From Gemmatimonadota bacterium (GTDB taxonomy: Bacteria; Gemmatimonadota; Gemmatimonadetes; Gemmatimonadales; GWC2-71-9), in NCBI GenBank assembly GCA_016794805.1, contig JAEUJI010000152.1, positions 1 to 35,956 on the forward strand: a stretch of 35,956 nucleotides of DNA. The letters run 5' to 3'. Below the pieces are notes generated by a model. It was given only the letters and a program-made list of their open reading frames with translations. It ran no database searches and was not told the DNA's origin. Every line of letters starts with the position of its first letter. Within the stretch, counting starts at the first letter, position 1. The position numbers and the translations under genes were made by a program. Positions 1 through 8,170 of this stretch are shown here, piece after piece.

Positions 1-144
1 CGCGAGCGGACCCGCTGCCCGATGCGCATCGCCGGCGCCAGCGCCACCGGGGCCTGGGGGGAGCCATCAAATCCCACGCGGAGGTAAGTGAACAGGGCCT
101 GAGGGTGGGGGTCCGGACCGGGGGTGTCAAGGAGGGGAGGGGGA
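1..144. other. Left-edge segment, no confident gene
   Basis: The minus strand is open across this stretch, with G/C-ending codons that could be the start of a gene running off the left edge. No start codon with a ribosome binding site is visible. One minus-strand reading gives a peptide containing FTYLRVGFDG, which I do not recognise. The plus-strand frames show nothing convincing. It lies immediately downstream of the selD-orf70 pair and may hold their 3' untranslated region. Confidence 0.25.
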
Positions 145-357
145 TCAGACGACCTGAAACGCCTCCAGCTCGTCCAGCACAAAGACGACTTCATCGCCGG
201 TCATCGGCAGCCGGCCGATGAAGGCGTCCCGGGAACGCTCGGTTGCCAGGCGCACCGCGATCACGATGTACTCCGTGCCCCGGCGGGACACCACGACGCG
301 CCGCCCGTCCCGCACCGCGCGCTCCAGCTGGTCCAGCCGTTCCGGCGACCAGCGCAT
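145..357 (-). CDS. Small conserved-looking hypothetical protein (70 aa) coupled to selD
   Basis: This short gene begins MRWSPERLDQ and ends ELEAFQVV. Its ATG shares bases with the selD TGA (ATGA overlap), so it is very probably translated by reinitiation after selD. The product is small and soluble, with no signal peptide or membrane segment. An amphipathic N-terminus is followed by beta-rich VVVSRRGTEYIVIAV, then a segment with PMTGDEVVFVLDEL. Because it is too short for many gene callers, it could be missed. I do not recognise the family. Coupling suggests a link to selenophosphate metabolism or simple co-expression, and that is inference only. Confidence 0.6.
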   Translation of the reverse strand: MRWSPERLDQLERAVRDGRRVVVSRRGTEYIVIAVRLATERSRDAFIGRLPMTGDEVVFVLDELEAFQVV

Positions 358-1427
358 CAGGGCACGCCCCTCCGGACCCGCACCGCGCCGGCTTCGGCGG
401 TGAGCGTCCCGATTTCGCTGGAGGCCAGGGTGCCTTCGGCGGCGAGCGCCGCGCGGAGGGCCGCCAGCCGGGCGGGTGCCACCGCCAGCAGCAGCCCGCC
501 GGAGGTCTGGGCGTCGGCCAGGAGCAGGCGATCCTCCTGCGGTATCCCGTCCTCCCACGCCACACCCGCCGCCGCCTGGAGGTTCCGCTGCGAGCCGCCG
601 GGCACCACGCCGCGGGCCGCGAACTCCCGCACCCGGGGCAGCAGGGGAATCCGGTCCAGCCACAACTCCGCGCCGACTCCGCTCCCGGCCACCACGTTCG
701 CGAGATGGCCCAGCAGGCCGAAGCCGGTCACGTCGGTGGCCGCGGCGACGCCGTGGGCCAGCGCGGCGCGCATGGCGCCGGCGTTGAGCGTGGTCATGGT
801 CAGGATGGCCTCCGCCATCTCGTGTTCCTGGATCAGCTCCCGCTTGAGCGCGGTGCTCAGGATGCCGGTGCCGAGCGGCTTGGTGAGGACCAGCCGGTCG
901 CCCGGACGGCCGCGGGTATTGGTGAGCAGCCGGTCGGGATGCGCCTCCCCCAGCGCCACCAGCCCGACGTGAGGCTCGAGCGCGTCGATCGAGTGGCCCC
1001 CCACGATGGGGCACCCGGCCTCCAGGGCGACCTCCCCCAGGCCCTCCAGCACTTCGCCCAGCAGCTCCAGCGGGAGCTGCTCCCGGGGCCAGCCCACCAG
1101 GCTCAGGGCGCAGAGCGGTGTCGCGCCCATCGCGTAGAGGTCACTCAGCGCGTTGGCGGCGGCGATCCGCCCCCAGGTGCGTGCGTCGTCCACGATGGGC
1201 GTGAAGAAGTCCACCGTGGCCACCAGGGCGCGGCTCTCGCTCAGGCGATAGACCGCGGCATCATCCCGGGTGGCCGCGTCCACGAGGATGTTGGGATCCC
1301 CGATCGCGGGCAGACGGCGCAGCACCTGCGCCAACTCGGCAGAGCCGAGCTTGCAGGCTCAACCCGCGCCGTGGGAGAGCGTCGTGAGGCGGATGCGGGG
1401 CTTCTGATCCATCGGGGTGCCGGTCAT
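357..1427 (-). CDS. selD: Selenide, water dikinase SelD, selenocysteine-containing
   Basis: SelD makes selenophosphate from selenide and ATP, the selenium donor for selenocysteine and selenouridine. The frame reads MTGTPMDQKPRIRLTTLSHG, then AG-UGA-ACK. The UGA (1359-1361) sits exactly where SelD proteins carry the catalytic Cys or Sec in the SHGAG(C/U)xCK motif, so it is read as selenocysteine at residue 23, with the conserved Lys at 26. The frame continues without a break through typical SelD sequence (VATVDFFTPIVDD, CPIVGGHSID, TDVTGFGLLGHL, QTSGGLLLAV). The ATG at 1427 has a strong GGAGG just upstream. Total length is 356 residues, normal for the family. A gene caller treating UGA as stop would give a truncated gene starting near the TTG at 1334. 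The start faces the NicO-like gene 12 bp away. Confidence 0.93.
1335..1349 (-). promoter_or_regulatory. Candidate bacterial SECIS hairpin in selD
   Basis: On the selD strand, nine bases after the UGA, CTCGGC-TCT-GCCGAG forms a perfect six-base-pair stem with a three-base loop, about 16-18 nt after the UGA. Flanking CCTGC and GCAGG can extend it with internal mismatches. Bacterial SECIS elements lie inside the coding region just downstream of UGA with the apical loop at about this distance, where SelB binds. The position is right. The loop sequence was not checked against a model. Confidence 0.6.
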
Positions 1428-1439
1428 ATTCCCTCCTCC

Positions 1440-2183
1440 ATGCTGTCCACCTTCGTTCCCATCGTCACCGCCCTCATGCTCGGCTTCCTCCACGCGCTGG
1501 AGGTCGACCACATGATTGCGGTCACCACGTTCGTCGCGGGGAAGCCCTCCGCGGCGCACGCGGCGCGCTTCGGATTCCGCTGGGGGCTGGGGCACTCGGC
1601 GGCGGTGATCGTGCTCGGCGCGGTGCTGCTGGTGACCGGGCTGCGCTGGCCGGCCCGGTATGACGCGATCGGTGAGGGCATCGTCGGGGTGATGCTCTTC
1701 CTGCTGGGGCTCTGGGCCTTCGTCTCGAGCCGGAAGTTACACCTGCACCCCCCGGCGGAACACGGGGACCACGCCCACCTGCACGTGCATCCGGCGGCCC
1801 CGTCCCACGGTCACCCGCACGATGCCGAGCACCCGGCCGCCGCCCGGCATCATCATGACGACGAGTCCCACCACGCGCATGGGCATCATCACCGCGGGCA
1901 CGGGATCACCGCGGTGGGGCTCATGCACGGCCTGGCCGGGACCGGCGCGGTGGTGGCGCTGCTGCCTGTCACCCTGATCCACCGGGTGGATCTCGGCCTG
2001 CTGTACCTCGCCGCGTTCGGCGCCGGGGTGACGGCGGGCATGACGATCTACGCGGTGGTGGCGGCCTATGCGATGCGCCGGGCCGCGGCACGCTCGGTAC
2101 CGCTGGGCCGGCGGATCATGCAGGGGGTGGGGGTATCGGGGATGGTCGTGGGGGCCTGGTGGGTATGGCGGGCAGTGGGGTAG
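1440..2183 (+). CDS. NicO/UreH-type nickel/cobalt (or related metal) transporter with His-rich loop
   Basis: A 247-residue membrane protein. The first helix carries HALEVDH (His18, Asp23, His24), matching the HX4DH signature of the NiCoT/HupN/UreH transporters. A long cytoplasmic or periplasmic loop at roughly residues 100-160 is packed with histidines (HLHVHP, HGHPHD, HHHDDESHHAHGHHHRGHG) and is a plausible metal-binding buffer. Two or three further helices follow (GLMHGLAGTGAVVALLPV, LLYLAAFGAGVTAGMTIYAVV, and a C-terminal helix). The start ATG lies 12 bp from the divergent selD ATG and has no clear Shine-Dalgarno, so the mRNA may be leaderless or the start may lie slightly downstream (ATG 1476). 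The substrate is inferred from the family. The pairing with selD could also hint at selenium-linked metal use. Confidence 0.8.
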   Translation: MLSTFVPIVTALMLGFLHALEVDHMIAVTTFVAGKPSAAHAARFGFRWGLGHSAAVIVLGAVLLVTGLRWPARYDAIGEGIVGVMLFLLGLWAFVSSRKLHLHPPAEHGDHAHLHVHPAAPSHGHPHDAEHPAAARHHHDDESHHAHGHHHRGHGITAVGLMHGLAGTGAVVALLPVTLIHRVDLGLLYLAAFGAGVTAGMTIYAVVAAYAMRRAAARSVPLGRRIMQGVGVSGMVVGAWWVWRAVG

Positions 2184-2238
2184 GGGTGCCAGGCAGAAGC
2201 AGCAGGCCTGCGGACTAGGACCCGGGCGGCCGCGCCGC

Positions 2239-2595
2239 TTACCCCAGCACGAGCCCCAGCAGCACCCCCGCCACCAGGATCCGGAGCACCCCGCCGATCA
2301 TCGGCTTGACCGCGACCGCCCGGAGCGACTGCCCCCGGATCCGGGCCGGCACCTCCATCAGCAGCCCCACGATCAGGAACAGCAGCACCGCTCCGCCGCT
2401 GCCGAGACTCCCGAACCAGAGTCCGGCGAAGAGCGTCAGCAGCCCGGCCTCCACCAGCAGCGCAGGCCAGGGCGCCCCGGCCGCAGGGACGGCCGCCGGC
2501 TCCCCGCCCGATCCCAGCCGGCGCCCCGCCTGGTTCCACGCCAGGAAGAACACCCCGACCGCGACGAACCCGAGCACCACCCGGCCGAAGGCCAT
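2239..2595 (-). CDS. Small integral membrane protein, unknown function
   Basis: A 118-residue hydrophobic protein. It has an N-terminal helix (VVLGFVAVGVFFLAW), a Gly/Pro/Ala linker, a long central hydrophobic stretch (LLVEAGLLTLFAGLWFG and GGAVLLFLIVGLLMEV), and a C-terminal helix (MIGGVLRILVAGVLLGLVLG), about four membrane segments. It follows the amidohydrolase with only 3 bp between genes on the same strand, so the two are likely co-transcribed. No family was recognised. Confidence 0.6.
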   Translation of the reverse strand: MAFGRVVLGFVAVGVFFLAWNQAGRRLGSGGEPAAVPAAGAPWPALLVEAGLLTLFAGLWFGSLGSGGAVLLFLIVGLLMEVPARIRGQSLRAVAVKPMIGGVLRILVAGVLLGLVLG

Positions 2596-2598
2596 CGG

Positions 2599-3969
2599 CT
2601 AGAGGCCGGCCTTGAGCGAGTCGGCGTTGTAGAGCTGGCCGCGGACCATGACCCGCTGCACCGTCCGGGTGTTGCGGATGTCGGTGAGGGGGTTGGATCC
2701 CAGGATCATGAGGTCGGCCACCTTGCCCGGCTGGATCACGCCCAGGGAATCGGCCCCGAGCAGCTGCGCGGCATTGCGGGTGGCGGTCTCGATGGCGTCC
2801 TGCGGCGTGAGGCCGGCCGCGACCAGCAGCTCCAGTTCGGTGTGCAGGCTCCACCCCGGGACCAGCATCTGGTTGATGGCGTCGGTGCCGGCCACGATGC
2901 GCCCGCCGGCGGCGCGGAACTCCCGCAGGAAGAGGTCCTGGTTGGCCCGCGAGGCGCGGAACGCGGGGTAGTCGTTCGCCGTCCACCCCGCCCGGGCAAT
3001 CATCTCCGGCAGGTTCCAGCGCTGCAGCTGGTCATCGGGGATGGTGCGCAGGTCGGGGTGGCTGAGGATGGCGGGATCGTCGAGGCGGCTGAAGGTCTCG
3101 TGCAGCACCAGGGTCGGGATGAGGACGACCTTCCGCTCCGCGAGGGTCTGGGCCACCCGCGCCAGCGCAGCGCTGTCCAGCGTGGCCCAGCTCTTCTCGA
3201 AGTAGGTCCACCCCCGGAAGAAGCCCGCCCGGTGCTCGGCGTAGAACTTGTCCGGCTTGGGGCTGGCGGCTTCGGGGACGCCGCTCAGGTGCTCGATCGC
3301 CGCGACGCCCAGCTGGCTGGCGGTGAGCGCATCGGTGAGGCCGAGGTGCGCGGTGACCTTGATGCTGAAGGTGTTGGCCTCGTCGATCAGCGGCCGGAAC
3401 AGCGCGGGGGTGACGTGAATGTAGGTCTTGATGTAGTCCACGTCGGCCACCGCGCGGGAGTCCACCGCGCGGCGGGCGGAGTCGGGGGTGGCCACCTCGG
3501 TGGCCGACGGATAGGTGGCGGGCGGGCCGTCAATCATGGCACCGGCGCTGTATACCCGGGGCGCGACCAGGCCGCCGAGGTTCGCCTCCTCCCGCAACGC
3601 CAGGATCGAGTCCTGCTCGCCGTGGACATCGCGCACCGTGGTGACGCCCGCGATCACATAGCGGCTCAGCGCCCAGCGCTCGATGTGGGCATGGCCGTCC
3701 ACCAGGCCGGGCAGGATCCAGGACCCGGTCACGTCCACTTCCTCCGCGGTGGAGGGGATCTCGAACCCCTCGCGCGGGGCGACCGTCTCGATCCGCCCCT
3801 GGTGGACCACGATGACCGCGTCGCGGAGCACCGGGTCGCCGGCGCCGCTGATGACGTTGCCGCCGACGAGGGCGATCCGGTCCTTGGGCTTCGGGGTGCA
3901 CGCCTGGAGCAGTGCCAGGGCCGCGAGCAGCACCCGAGCCGTCGAGCCGCCGAGCCGCCGAGCCGTCAT
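2599..3969 (-). CDS. Exported lipoprotein amidohydrolase (imidazolonepropionase-like)
   Basis: A 456-residue metal-dependent amidohydrolase of the COG1228 type. The N-terminus is a lipoprotein signal with hydrophobic VLLAALALLQAC and Cys24 as the probable lipidation site. A metal-binding HAHIE follows (His93, His95), then a likely bridging Lys in DYIKTYIHV, downstream His in VTAHLGL and AIEHLSG, and Asp in VAGTDAIN. The C-terminal ATRNAAQLLGADSLG and GVIQPGKVADLMIL are typical of the family. The substrate is unknown; family members hydrolyse cyclic amides or peptides. The ATG has GGAGG eight bases upstream. The first ten or so codons are made of an octamer tandem repeat (3938-3969), an odd origin for an N-terminus. 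Confidence 0.88.
   Translation of the reverse strand: MTARRLGGSTARVLLAALALLQACTPKPKDRIALVGGNVISGAGDPVLRDAVIVVHQGRIETVAPREGFEIPSTAEEVDVTGSWILPGLVDGHAHIERWALSRYVIAGVTTVRDVHGEQDSILALREEANLGGLVAPRVYSAGAMIDGPPATYPSATEVATPDSARRAVDSRAVADVDYIKTYIHVTPALFRPLIDEANTFSIKVTAHLGLTDALTASQLGVAAIEHLSGVPEAASPKPDKFYAEHRAGFFRGWTYFEKSWATLDSAALARVAQTLAERKVVLIPTLVLHETFSRLDDPAILSHPDLRTIPDDQLQRWNLPEMIARAGWTANDYPAFRASRANQDLFLREFRAAGGRIVAGTDAINQMLVPGWSLHTELELLVAAGLTPQDAIETATRNAAQLLGADSLGVIQPGKVADLMILGSNPLTDIRNTRTVQRVMVRGQLYNADSLKAGL
3938..3969. repeat. Octamer tandem repeat (GCCGCCGA-like, 4 units)
   Basis: Four consecutive 8-base units are present: GCCGTCGA, GCCGCCGA, GCCGCCGA, GCCGTCAT. They encode the first residues of the amidohydrolase and include its start codon on the minus strand. 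The same GCCGCCGA unit occurs three times in tandem at 17209-17232 inside another gene, so this is a dispersed simple repeat in this genome. Confidence 0.75.
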
Positions 3970-4086
3970 CCGGATCCTCCGACGTGTGATGAAGCGTGAA
4001 TGCCCGAAACGTGGCCCCGCCGCAGGGGGGACGCAAGTTGAGCCGGGGGCTTCCCCCCGCGCCCCCGCCGGGGCTACCCTGCGACC

Positions 4087-5550
4087 ATGGCGATCCTTCG
4101 CTGGCTGTCCCGGGCGCCCGCCACGCCCCTGATCCTGCTCAGCAACCGCGAGCCGTATGTCCACCAGCGCGGCCCGGGTGGCGAGGTGCTCGTGTCCCGG
4201 CCCGCCGGCGGCCTGACCAGCGCGCTGCAGCCGGTCATGGCGGCCGCCGGAGGCACCTGGATCGCGTGGGGCCACGGCAGCGCCGATTTCGACGTCACCG
4301 ACATCGGCGACACCATCGGCCTGCCGCCGGAAGCCCCCAGCTATCGCCTCCGCCGCATGCGGCTCAGCGCGGAGGAGGTCGTGGGCTACTACCTCGAGAC
4401 CGCCAACCGCGCCCTCTGGCCCCTGTGCCACGCGCAGTTGCCCCGCTTCGTGTATGACGCGGCCAGCTGGCTCGCCTACCGGCGGGTGAACGAGCGGTTC
4501 GCCGCCGCCGCGATCGCGGAGGCGAAGGGCCGGCCCGCCACCTGCTGGGTGCAGGACTACCACCTGGCGCTGGTGCCGGGCGTCCTGCGCCGGGTGCGGC
4601 ACCTGTTCGTGCACCAGTTCTGGCACATCCCCTGGCCGGCGCCGGACATCCTCCGGGTGCTGCCGAACGCGCGCGCCCTGGTGCGCGGACTCCTGGGCAA
4701 CCATCTCCTCGGGTTCCAGACCGGGCTCGACGTGCGCAACTTCCTCGACAGCGCCCGCCGGATGTTCCGGGACGCGGTGGTGGAGCCCGCCCGGGGCCTG
4801 GTCCGCTACCGCGGCCGCCGCACCCACGTGCGCGAGTTCCCCATCTCCATCGACGTCGCCACCTTCGCCGCCCAGGCCCGAGCCCCAGAGACCGAAGCCC
4901 ACGCCCGTGAGCTCCGCCGCCGCATGGTGCCGGCCGGCGGCCAGCTGCTGCTCGGCGTGGACCGGGTGGACTACACCAAGGGCATCCCGCGCCGCTTCGC
5001 CGCCTTCGCCCGGCTGCTGGCAGAGCACCCCGAGCTGCACGGCCGGGTGACGCTGCTGCAAGTCGGCGTCCCCACCCGCACCGACGTCCCGGAGTACTCC
5101 GCCTTCGAGCAGGAGGTCGCGGACATCGCGGCGGAGGTCAATGCCCGCTTTGGGCGGGACGGCTGGCTCCCGGTGGAGCTGGTGCGGGAGAGCCTCGACC
5201 AGGCCACCCTGACGGCGTACTATCGCGCCGCCGACGTCTGCATCGTCTCGCCGCTGCAGGACGGGATGAACCTGGTGGCCAAGGAGTATGTCGCCTGCCA
5301 GCAGGGCCGGATGGGGATCCTGGTGCTGTCCCGGTTTGCCGGCGCGGCGCGGCAGCTCAAGGAGGCATTGCTCATCAATCCCTACGACGTCGGCGCCACC
5401 GCCGAGGCGCTGTACCGCGCCCTGACCCTGCCCGCGGAGGAGCGGGAGCGGCGCAGCATGGCGCTGCACCACCGGGTGGAGCGTCACACCATCCATGACT
5501 GGATGGGCGATATCTTTGCGGAGGTGGATCGCCTCCGGCCGCGCACGTGA
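4087..5550 (+). CDS. otsA: Trehalose-6-phosphate synthase (GT20)
   Basis: Makes trehalose-6-phosphate from a nucleotide-activated glucose and glucose-6-phosphate, the first step of the OtsAB pathway in the cytoplasm. The 487-residue protein has the GT20 landmarks in order: SNREPY with RPAGGL near the N-terminus, WVQDYHLALVPGVLR, FWHIPWPAPD, LGVDRVDYTKGIPRR for phosphate and sugar-nucleotide binding, and SPLQDGMNLVAKEYVACQ near the C-terminus. Length is normal. It is the first gene of a tightly overlapping operon with otsB and a GH15 enzyme; its promoter must lie in the 117 bp separating it from the divergent amidohydrolase. The Shine-Dalgarno is weak. Confidence 0.96.
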   Translation: MAILRWLSRAPATPLILLSNREPYVHQRGPGGEVLVSRPAGGLTSALQPVMAAAGGTWIAWGHGSADFDVTDIGDTIGLPPEAPSYRLRRMRLSAEEVVGYYLETANRALWPLCHAQLPRFVYDAASWLAYRRVNERFAAAAIAEAKGRPATCWVQDYHLALVPGVLRRVRHLFVHQFWHIPWPAPDILRVLPNARALVRGLLGNHLLGFQTGLDVRNFLDSARRMFRDAVVEPARGLVRYRGRRTHVREFPISIDVATFAAQARAPETEAHARELRRRMVPAGGQLLLGVDRVDYTKGIPRRFAAFARLLAEHPELHGRVTLLQVGVPTRTDVPEYSAFEQEVADIAAEVNARFGRDGWLPVELVRESLDQATLTAYYRAADVCIVSPLQDGMNLVAKEYVACQQGRMGILVLSRFAGAARQLKEALLINPYDVGATAEALYRALTLPAEERERRSMALHHRVERHTIHDWMGDIFAEVDRLRPRT

Positions 5551-6383
5551 GCCATCCCCTCGGGCGGGGGCCGGCGGCGCGGCGGGCGTTCCAGGCCCTG
5601 GTCCGGGCCGAGCGGCCGCTGCTCTTCTTTGACCTCGACGGCACGCTGGCGCCGCTGGGGGAGAATCCCGAGCGCGCGCGCGTTCCCGCCGCCACCCGGC
5701 GCACGATCGCCGCGCTCCGGCGGACCGGAGCCGAGGTGGTCCTGGTCTCGGGCCGTTCGGCCCGGGCCGTGGCCCGCATCAGCGGCACGCCGGTGGACGC
5801 CATTCTCGGCGATCACGGCGCGCGGCTCCTCGAAGGCGGCCGGCTCCAGCCCTGGCTCCCCGCCGACCGGGTCCGGTTGCAGCGGGCGGCACGGGCGGTG
5901 AAACGATTCCTCGCCGGCCGGCGCGGGATCTGGCTGGAGCGCAAGGACCGGTCCCTGGCCATCCACCTCCGGCTGCCGGGGGGGCATGGTCACCGGACGG
6001 TGGGAGAGGTCGCCGCGCTCCTCCGCCGGATGGGGCTCCGGGTGCTGCATGGCAACCGGGTGCTGGACGCCCAGCTCCCGGGGGTGAACAAGGGCGCCGC
6101 GGTGCGCCGATGGCTCCGGCGCGGAAGGAAGGATGCCGTGCTCTACGCCGGCGACGACACCACCGACCAGGACGCCTTCCGCGCGCTCACGCCGGGAGCG
6201 GTGACCATCGCCATCGGTCGCCGGGTGCCCGGGGCCGCCTTCGCTACCCGGAACCCCGCCACCTTCGCCGCCTGGCTCAGCCGCCTCGCCCGGGCGCGCG
6301 CCGCCGCCGTACGGGCGGGCCTTGTGCCCGCCCGTGCCGGCTTGGGCGCGCGCCGGGCCCCCCGGCGAGGGGCTGAAGGATGA
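5547..6383 (+). CDS. otsB: Trehalose-6-phosphate phosphatase (HAD superfamily)
   Basis: Dephosphorylates trehalose-6-phosphate to trehalose. The 278-residue protein has HAD motif I FFDLDGTLAPL (nucleophile Asp29, acid/base Asp31), motif II VLVSGRS, the Lys region VNKGAAVRRWLR, and motif IV YAGDDTTDQDAF. The start is GTG in a GTGA overlap with the otsA stop, so translation is coupled. The C-terminal ~30 residues after the HAD fold are Arg/Ala-rich and probably disordered. The stop overlaps the next start (ATGA). Confidence 0.95.
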   Translation: MSHPLGRGPAARRAFQALVRAERPLLFFDLDGTLAPLGENPERARVPAATRRTIAALRRTGAEVVLVSGRSARAVARISGTPVDAILGDHGARLLEGGRLQPWLPADRVRLQRAARAVKRFLAGRRGIWLERKDRSLAIHLRLPGGHGHRTVGEVAALLRRMGLRVLHGNRVLDAQLPGVNKGAAVRRWLRRGRKDAVLYAGDDTTDQDAFRALTPGAVTIAIGRRVPGAAFATRNPATFAAWLSRLARARAAAVRAGLVPARAGLGARRAPRRGAEG

Positions 6384-8164
6384 CCGACCAACCCACCATC
6401 TCCGACTACGGCCTCATCGGCGACATGCAGAGCGCCGCGCTGGTGGGCCGGCATGGGGGGATCGACTGGTGCTGCCTGCCCCGGTTCGACAGCGGCAGCG
6501 TCTTCGCCGCGCTGCTCGACCCCCAGCGCGGCGGGACCTGGCTGATCCAGCCCGCCGAGCCGTACGCCGCCGTCCAGCGCTACCTCACCGGCACCAACAT
6601 CCTGGAGACCACCTTTCGCACCGCGACCGCCGAGGCGGTCCTGACCGACTTCATGCCGGTCACCGCCGAGGGGCGCCCCGCGGGGAATCACCGGGAGATC
6701 CACCGCCGGGTGCACGGGCTCCGGGGGGAGATGCCGATGCGGGTGCGCTTCATGCCCCGGTTCGAGTACGGGGCGCGCAGCACCCGCCTCGAGGCGATCG
6801 GCGAAGGACTCTTTGCCAGCGATCGTACCGAGCAGGTCCTGACCCTGGCCAGCGCCCGGCCGTTCGAGTGGCGCATCGAGCAGGGGGCGGCGGAGACCGG
6901 CTTCACCCTTCCGGCCGGCGACACCCGCTGGCTGGTGCTGCGTCACGATGACGACGACGTCCACCCGGTGGACCGCTACGAGAGCCAGCGGAAGCTCGAG
7001 GAAACCACCGCCTTCTGGCTGCGCTGGAGCTCGAAGGTCCGGTATGCCGGCCCCTGGCGCGACGCGGTGGAGCGGTCGGCGCTCACCCTCAAGCTGCTCA
7101 CCGACTGCGAGACCGGCGCGGTCATCGCCGCCCCGACGACCTCCCTGCCCGAGACCCTCGGAGGCATCCGGAATTGGGACTATCGCTTCGTCTGGCTGCG
7201 CGACGCGGTGTTCACCCTCACCGCGCTGCAGAGTGTGGGGCACGGCGCCGAGGCCGACGCCTTCATGCGCTTCCTCCGCCGGGTCTGCCGGAACGAGGGG
7301 GGCGGCCACCTGCAGATCATGTACACGGTGAACGGGCGGCGGGACCTGGAGGAGCGGCAACTGGAACACCTGAGCGGCTACCGCGGCAGCCGCCCGGTGC
7401 GGGTGGGGAATGGGGCGGTGGACCAGCTGCAGCTCGATGTCTACGGTGAGGTGCTCGCCGCCGCGGACGCCTGGCGCCGGGAGCACCCGATGAGCGAGGG
7501 GGTCTGGCGCACCCTGCGGCCGCTGGTGGACTGGGTGAGCCATCACTGGGACCGCCCCGACTCCAGCATCTGGGAGGTCCGCGGCGAGACCCGGCACTAC
7601 GTCTTCAGCAAGGTGATGAACTGGGTGGCGCTCGATCGCGGCATCCGGATCGCCACCGACCTCTCACTGCCGGCGGACCTCCCCGCCTGGACCGCGGCCC
7701 GCGACGCCGTCCGGGCCGAGATCCTCGAGCGCGGCTGGAACCCGGCCCGCGGGGCGTTCATCCAGGCCTACGACCATCCCGACACGCTCGATGCGGCGGC
7801 GCTGACCATCCCCATGATGGGCTTCCTGCCCTGGGACGACCCGCGCGTGATCTCCACCGTGCGGGCCATCCAGCGCGACCTCACCACCCCCGACGGCGAA
7901 CTGGTCTTCCGCTACCTCACCCCCGACGGCCTCGACGGCGAGGAGGGGGCGTTCTCCATCTGCACCTTCTGGCTGGCGGAGGCCCTCTGCCGGATCGGGG
8001 ACCGGCCGCAGGCCGAGCGGATCTTCCACCGCATGCTCGGCTACGCCAACCATCTCGGCCTCTACTCCGAGGAGATCGATCCCCTGTCCGGCGAATTTCT
8101 CGGCAACTTCCCCCAGGCATTCACCCACATCGGCCTGATCCAGTGCGCGGTGGCGCTGGGATGA
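6380..8164 (+). CDS. GH15 family glucoamylase/trehalase-like hydrolase
   Basis: A 594-residue cytoplasmic (no signal peptide) glycoside hydrolase of family 15. The N-terminus has ISDYGLIGDMQSAALVGRHG and GIDWCCLPRFDSGSVFAALL, a beta-sandwich follows, and the (alpha/alpha)6 barrel carries IRNWDYRFVWLRDAVFTL, GAFSICTFWLAEAL and EEIDPLSGEFLGNFPQAFTH, all classic for bacterial GH15 enzymes. Known members of this subgroup are glucoamylases or alpha,alpha-trehalases. Placement in an ATGA-overlapping operon behind otsA and otsB favours trehalose or a closely related glucoside as substrate, so the same transcript may encode both synthesis and breakdown. That assignment is inference. Confidence 0.92.
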   Translation: MTDQPTISDYGLIGDMQSAALVGRHGGIDWCCLPRFDSGSVFAALLDPQRGGTWLIQPAEPYAAVQRYLTGTNILETTFRTATAEAVLTDFMPVTAEGRPAGNHREIHRRVHGLRGEMPMRVRFMPRFEYGARSTRLEAIGEGLFASDRTEQVLTLASARPFEWRIEQGAAETGFTLPAGDTRWLVLRHDDDDVHPVDRYESQRKLEETTAFWLRWSSKVRYAGPWRDAVERSALTLKLLTDCETGAVIAAPTTSLPETLGGIRNWDYRFVWLRDAVFTLTALQSVGHGAEADAFMRFLRRVCRNEGGGHLQIMYTVNGRRDLEERQLEHLSGYRGSRPVRVGNGAVDQLQLDVYGEVLAAADAWRREHPMSEGVWRTLRPLVDWVSHHWDRPDSSIWEVRGETRHYVFSKVMNWVALDRGIRIATDLSLPADLPAWTAARDAVRAEILERGWNPARGAFIQAYDHPDTLDAAALTIPMMGFLPWDDPRVISTVRAIQRDLTTPDGELVFRYLTPDGLDGEEGAFSICTFWLAEALCRIGDRPQAERIFHRMLGYANHLGLYSEEIDPLSGEFLGNFPQAFTHIGLIQCAVALG

Positions 8165-8170
8165 CCGGCG

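Noticed and set aside
1334-1361. selD as a frameshifted or truncated pseudogene starting at TTG 1334
   Set aside because: Upstream and downstream parts are in the same frame, separated only by UGA at the known Cys/Sec position, with a good ribosome binding site at 1427.
243-1439. N-terminal extension of the NicO-like frame opposite selD
   Set aside because: It is antisense to well-conserved SelD, and the translation before the ATG at 1440 is low-complexity without domains.
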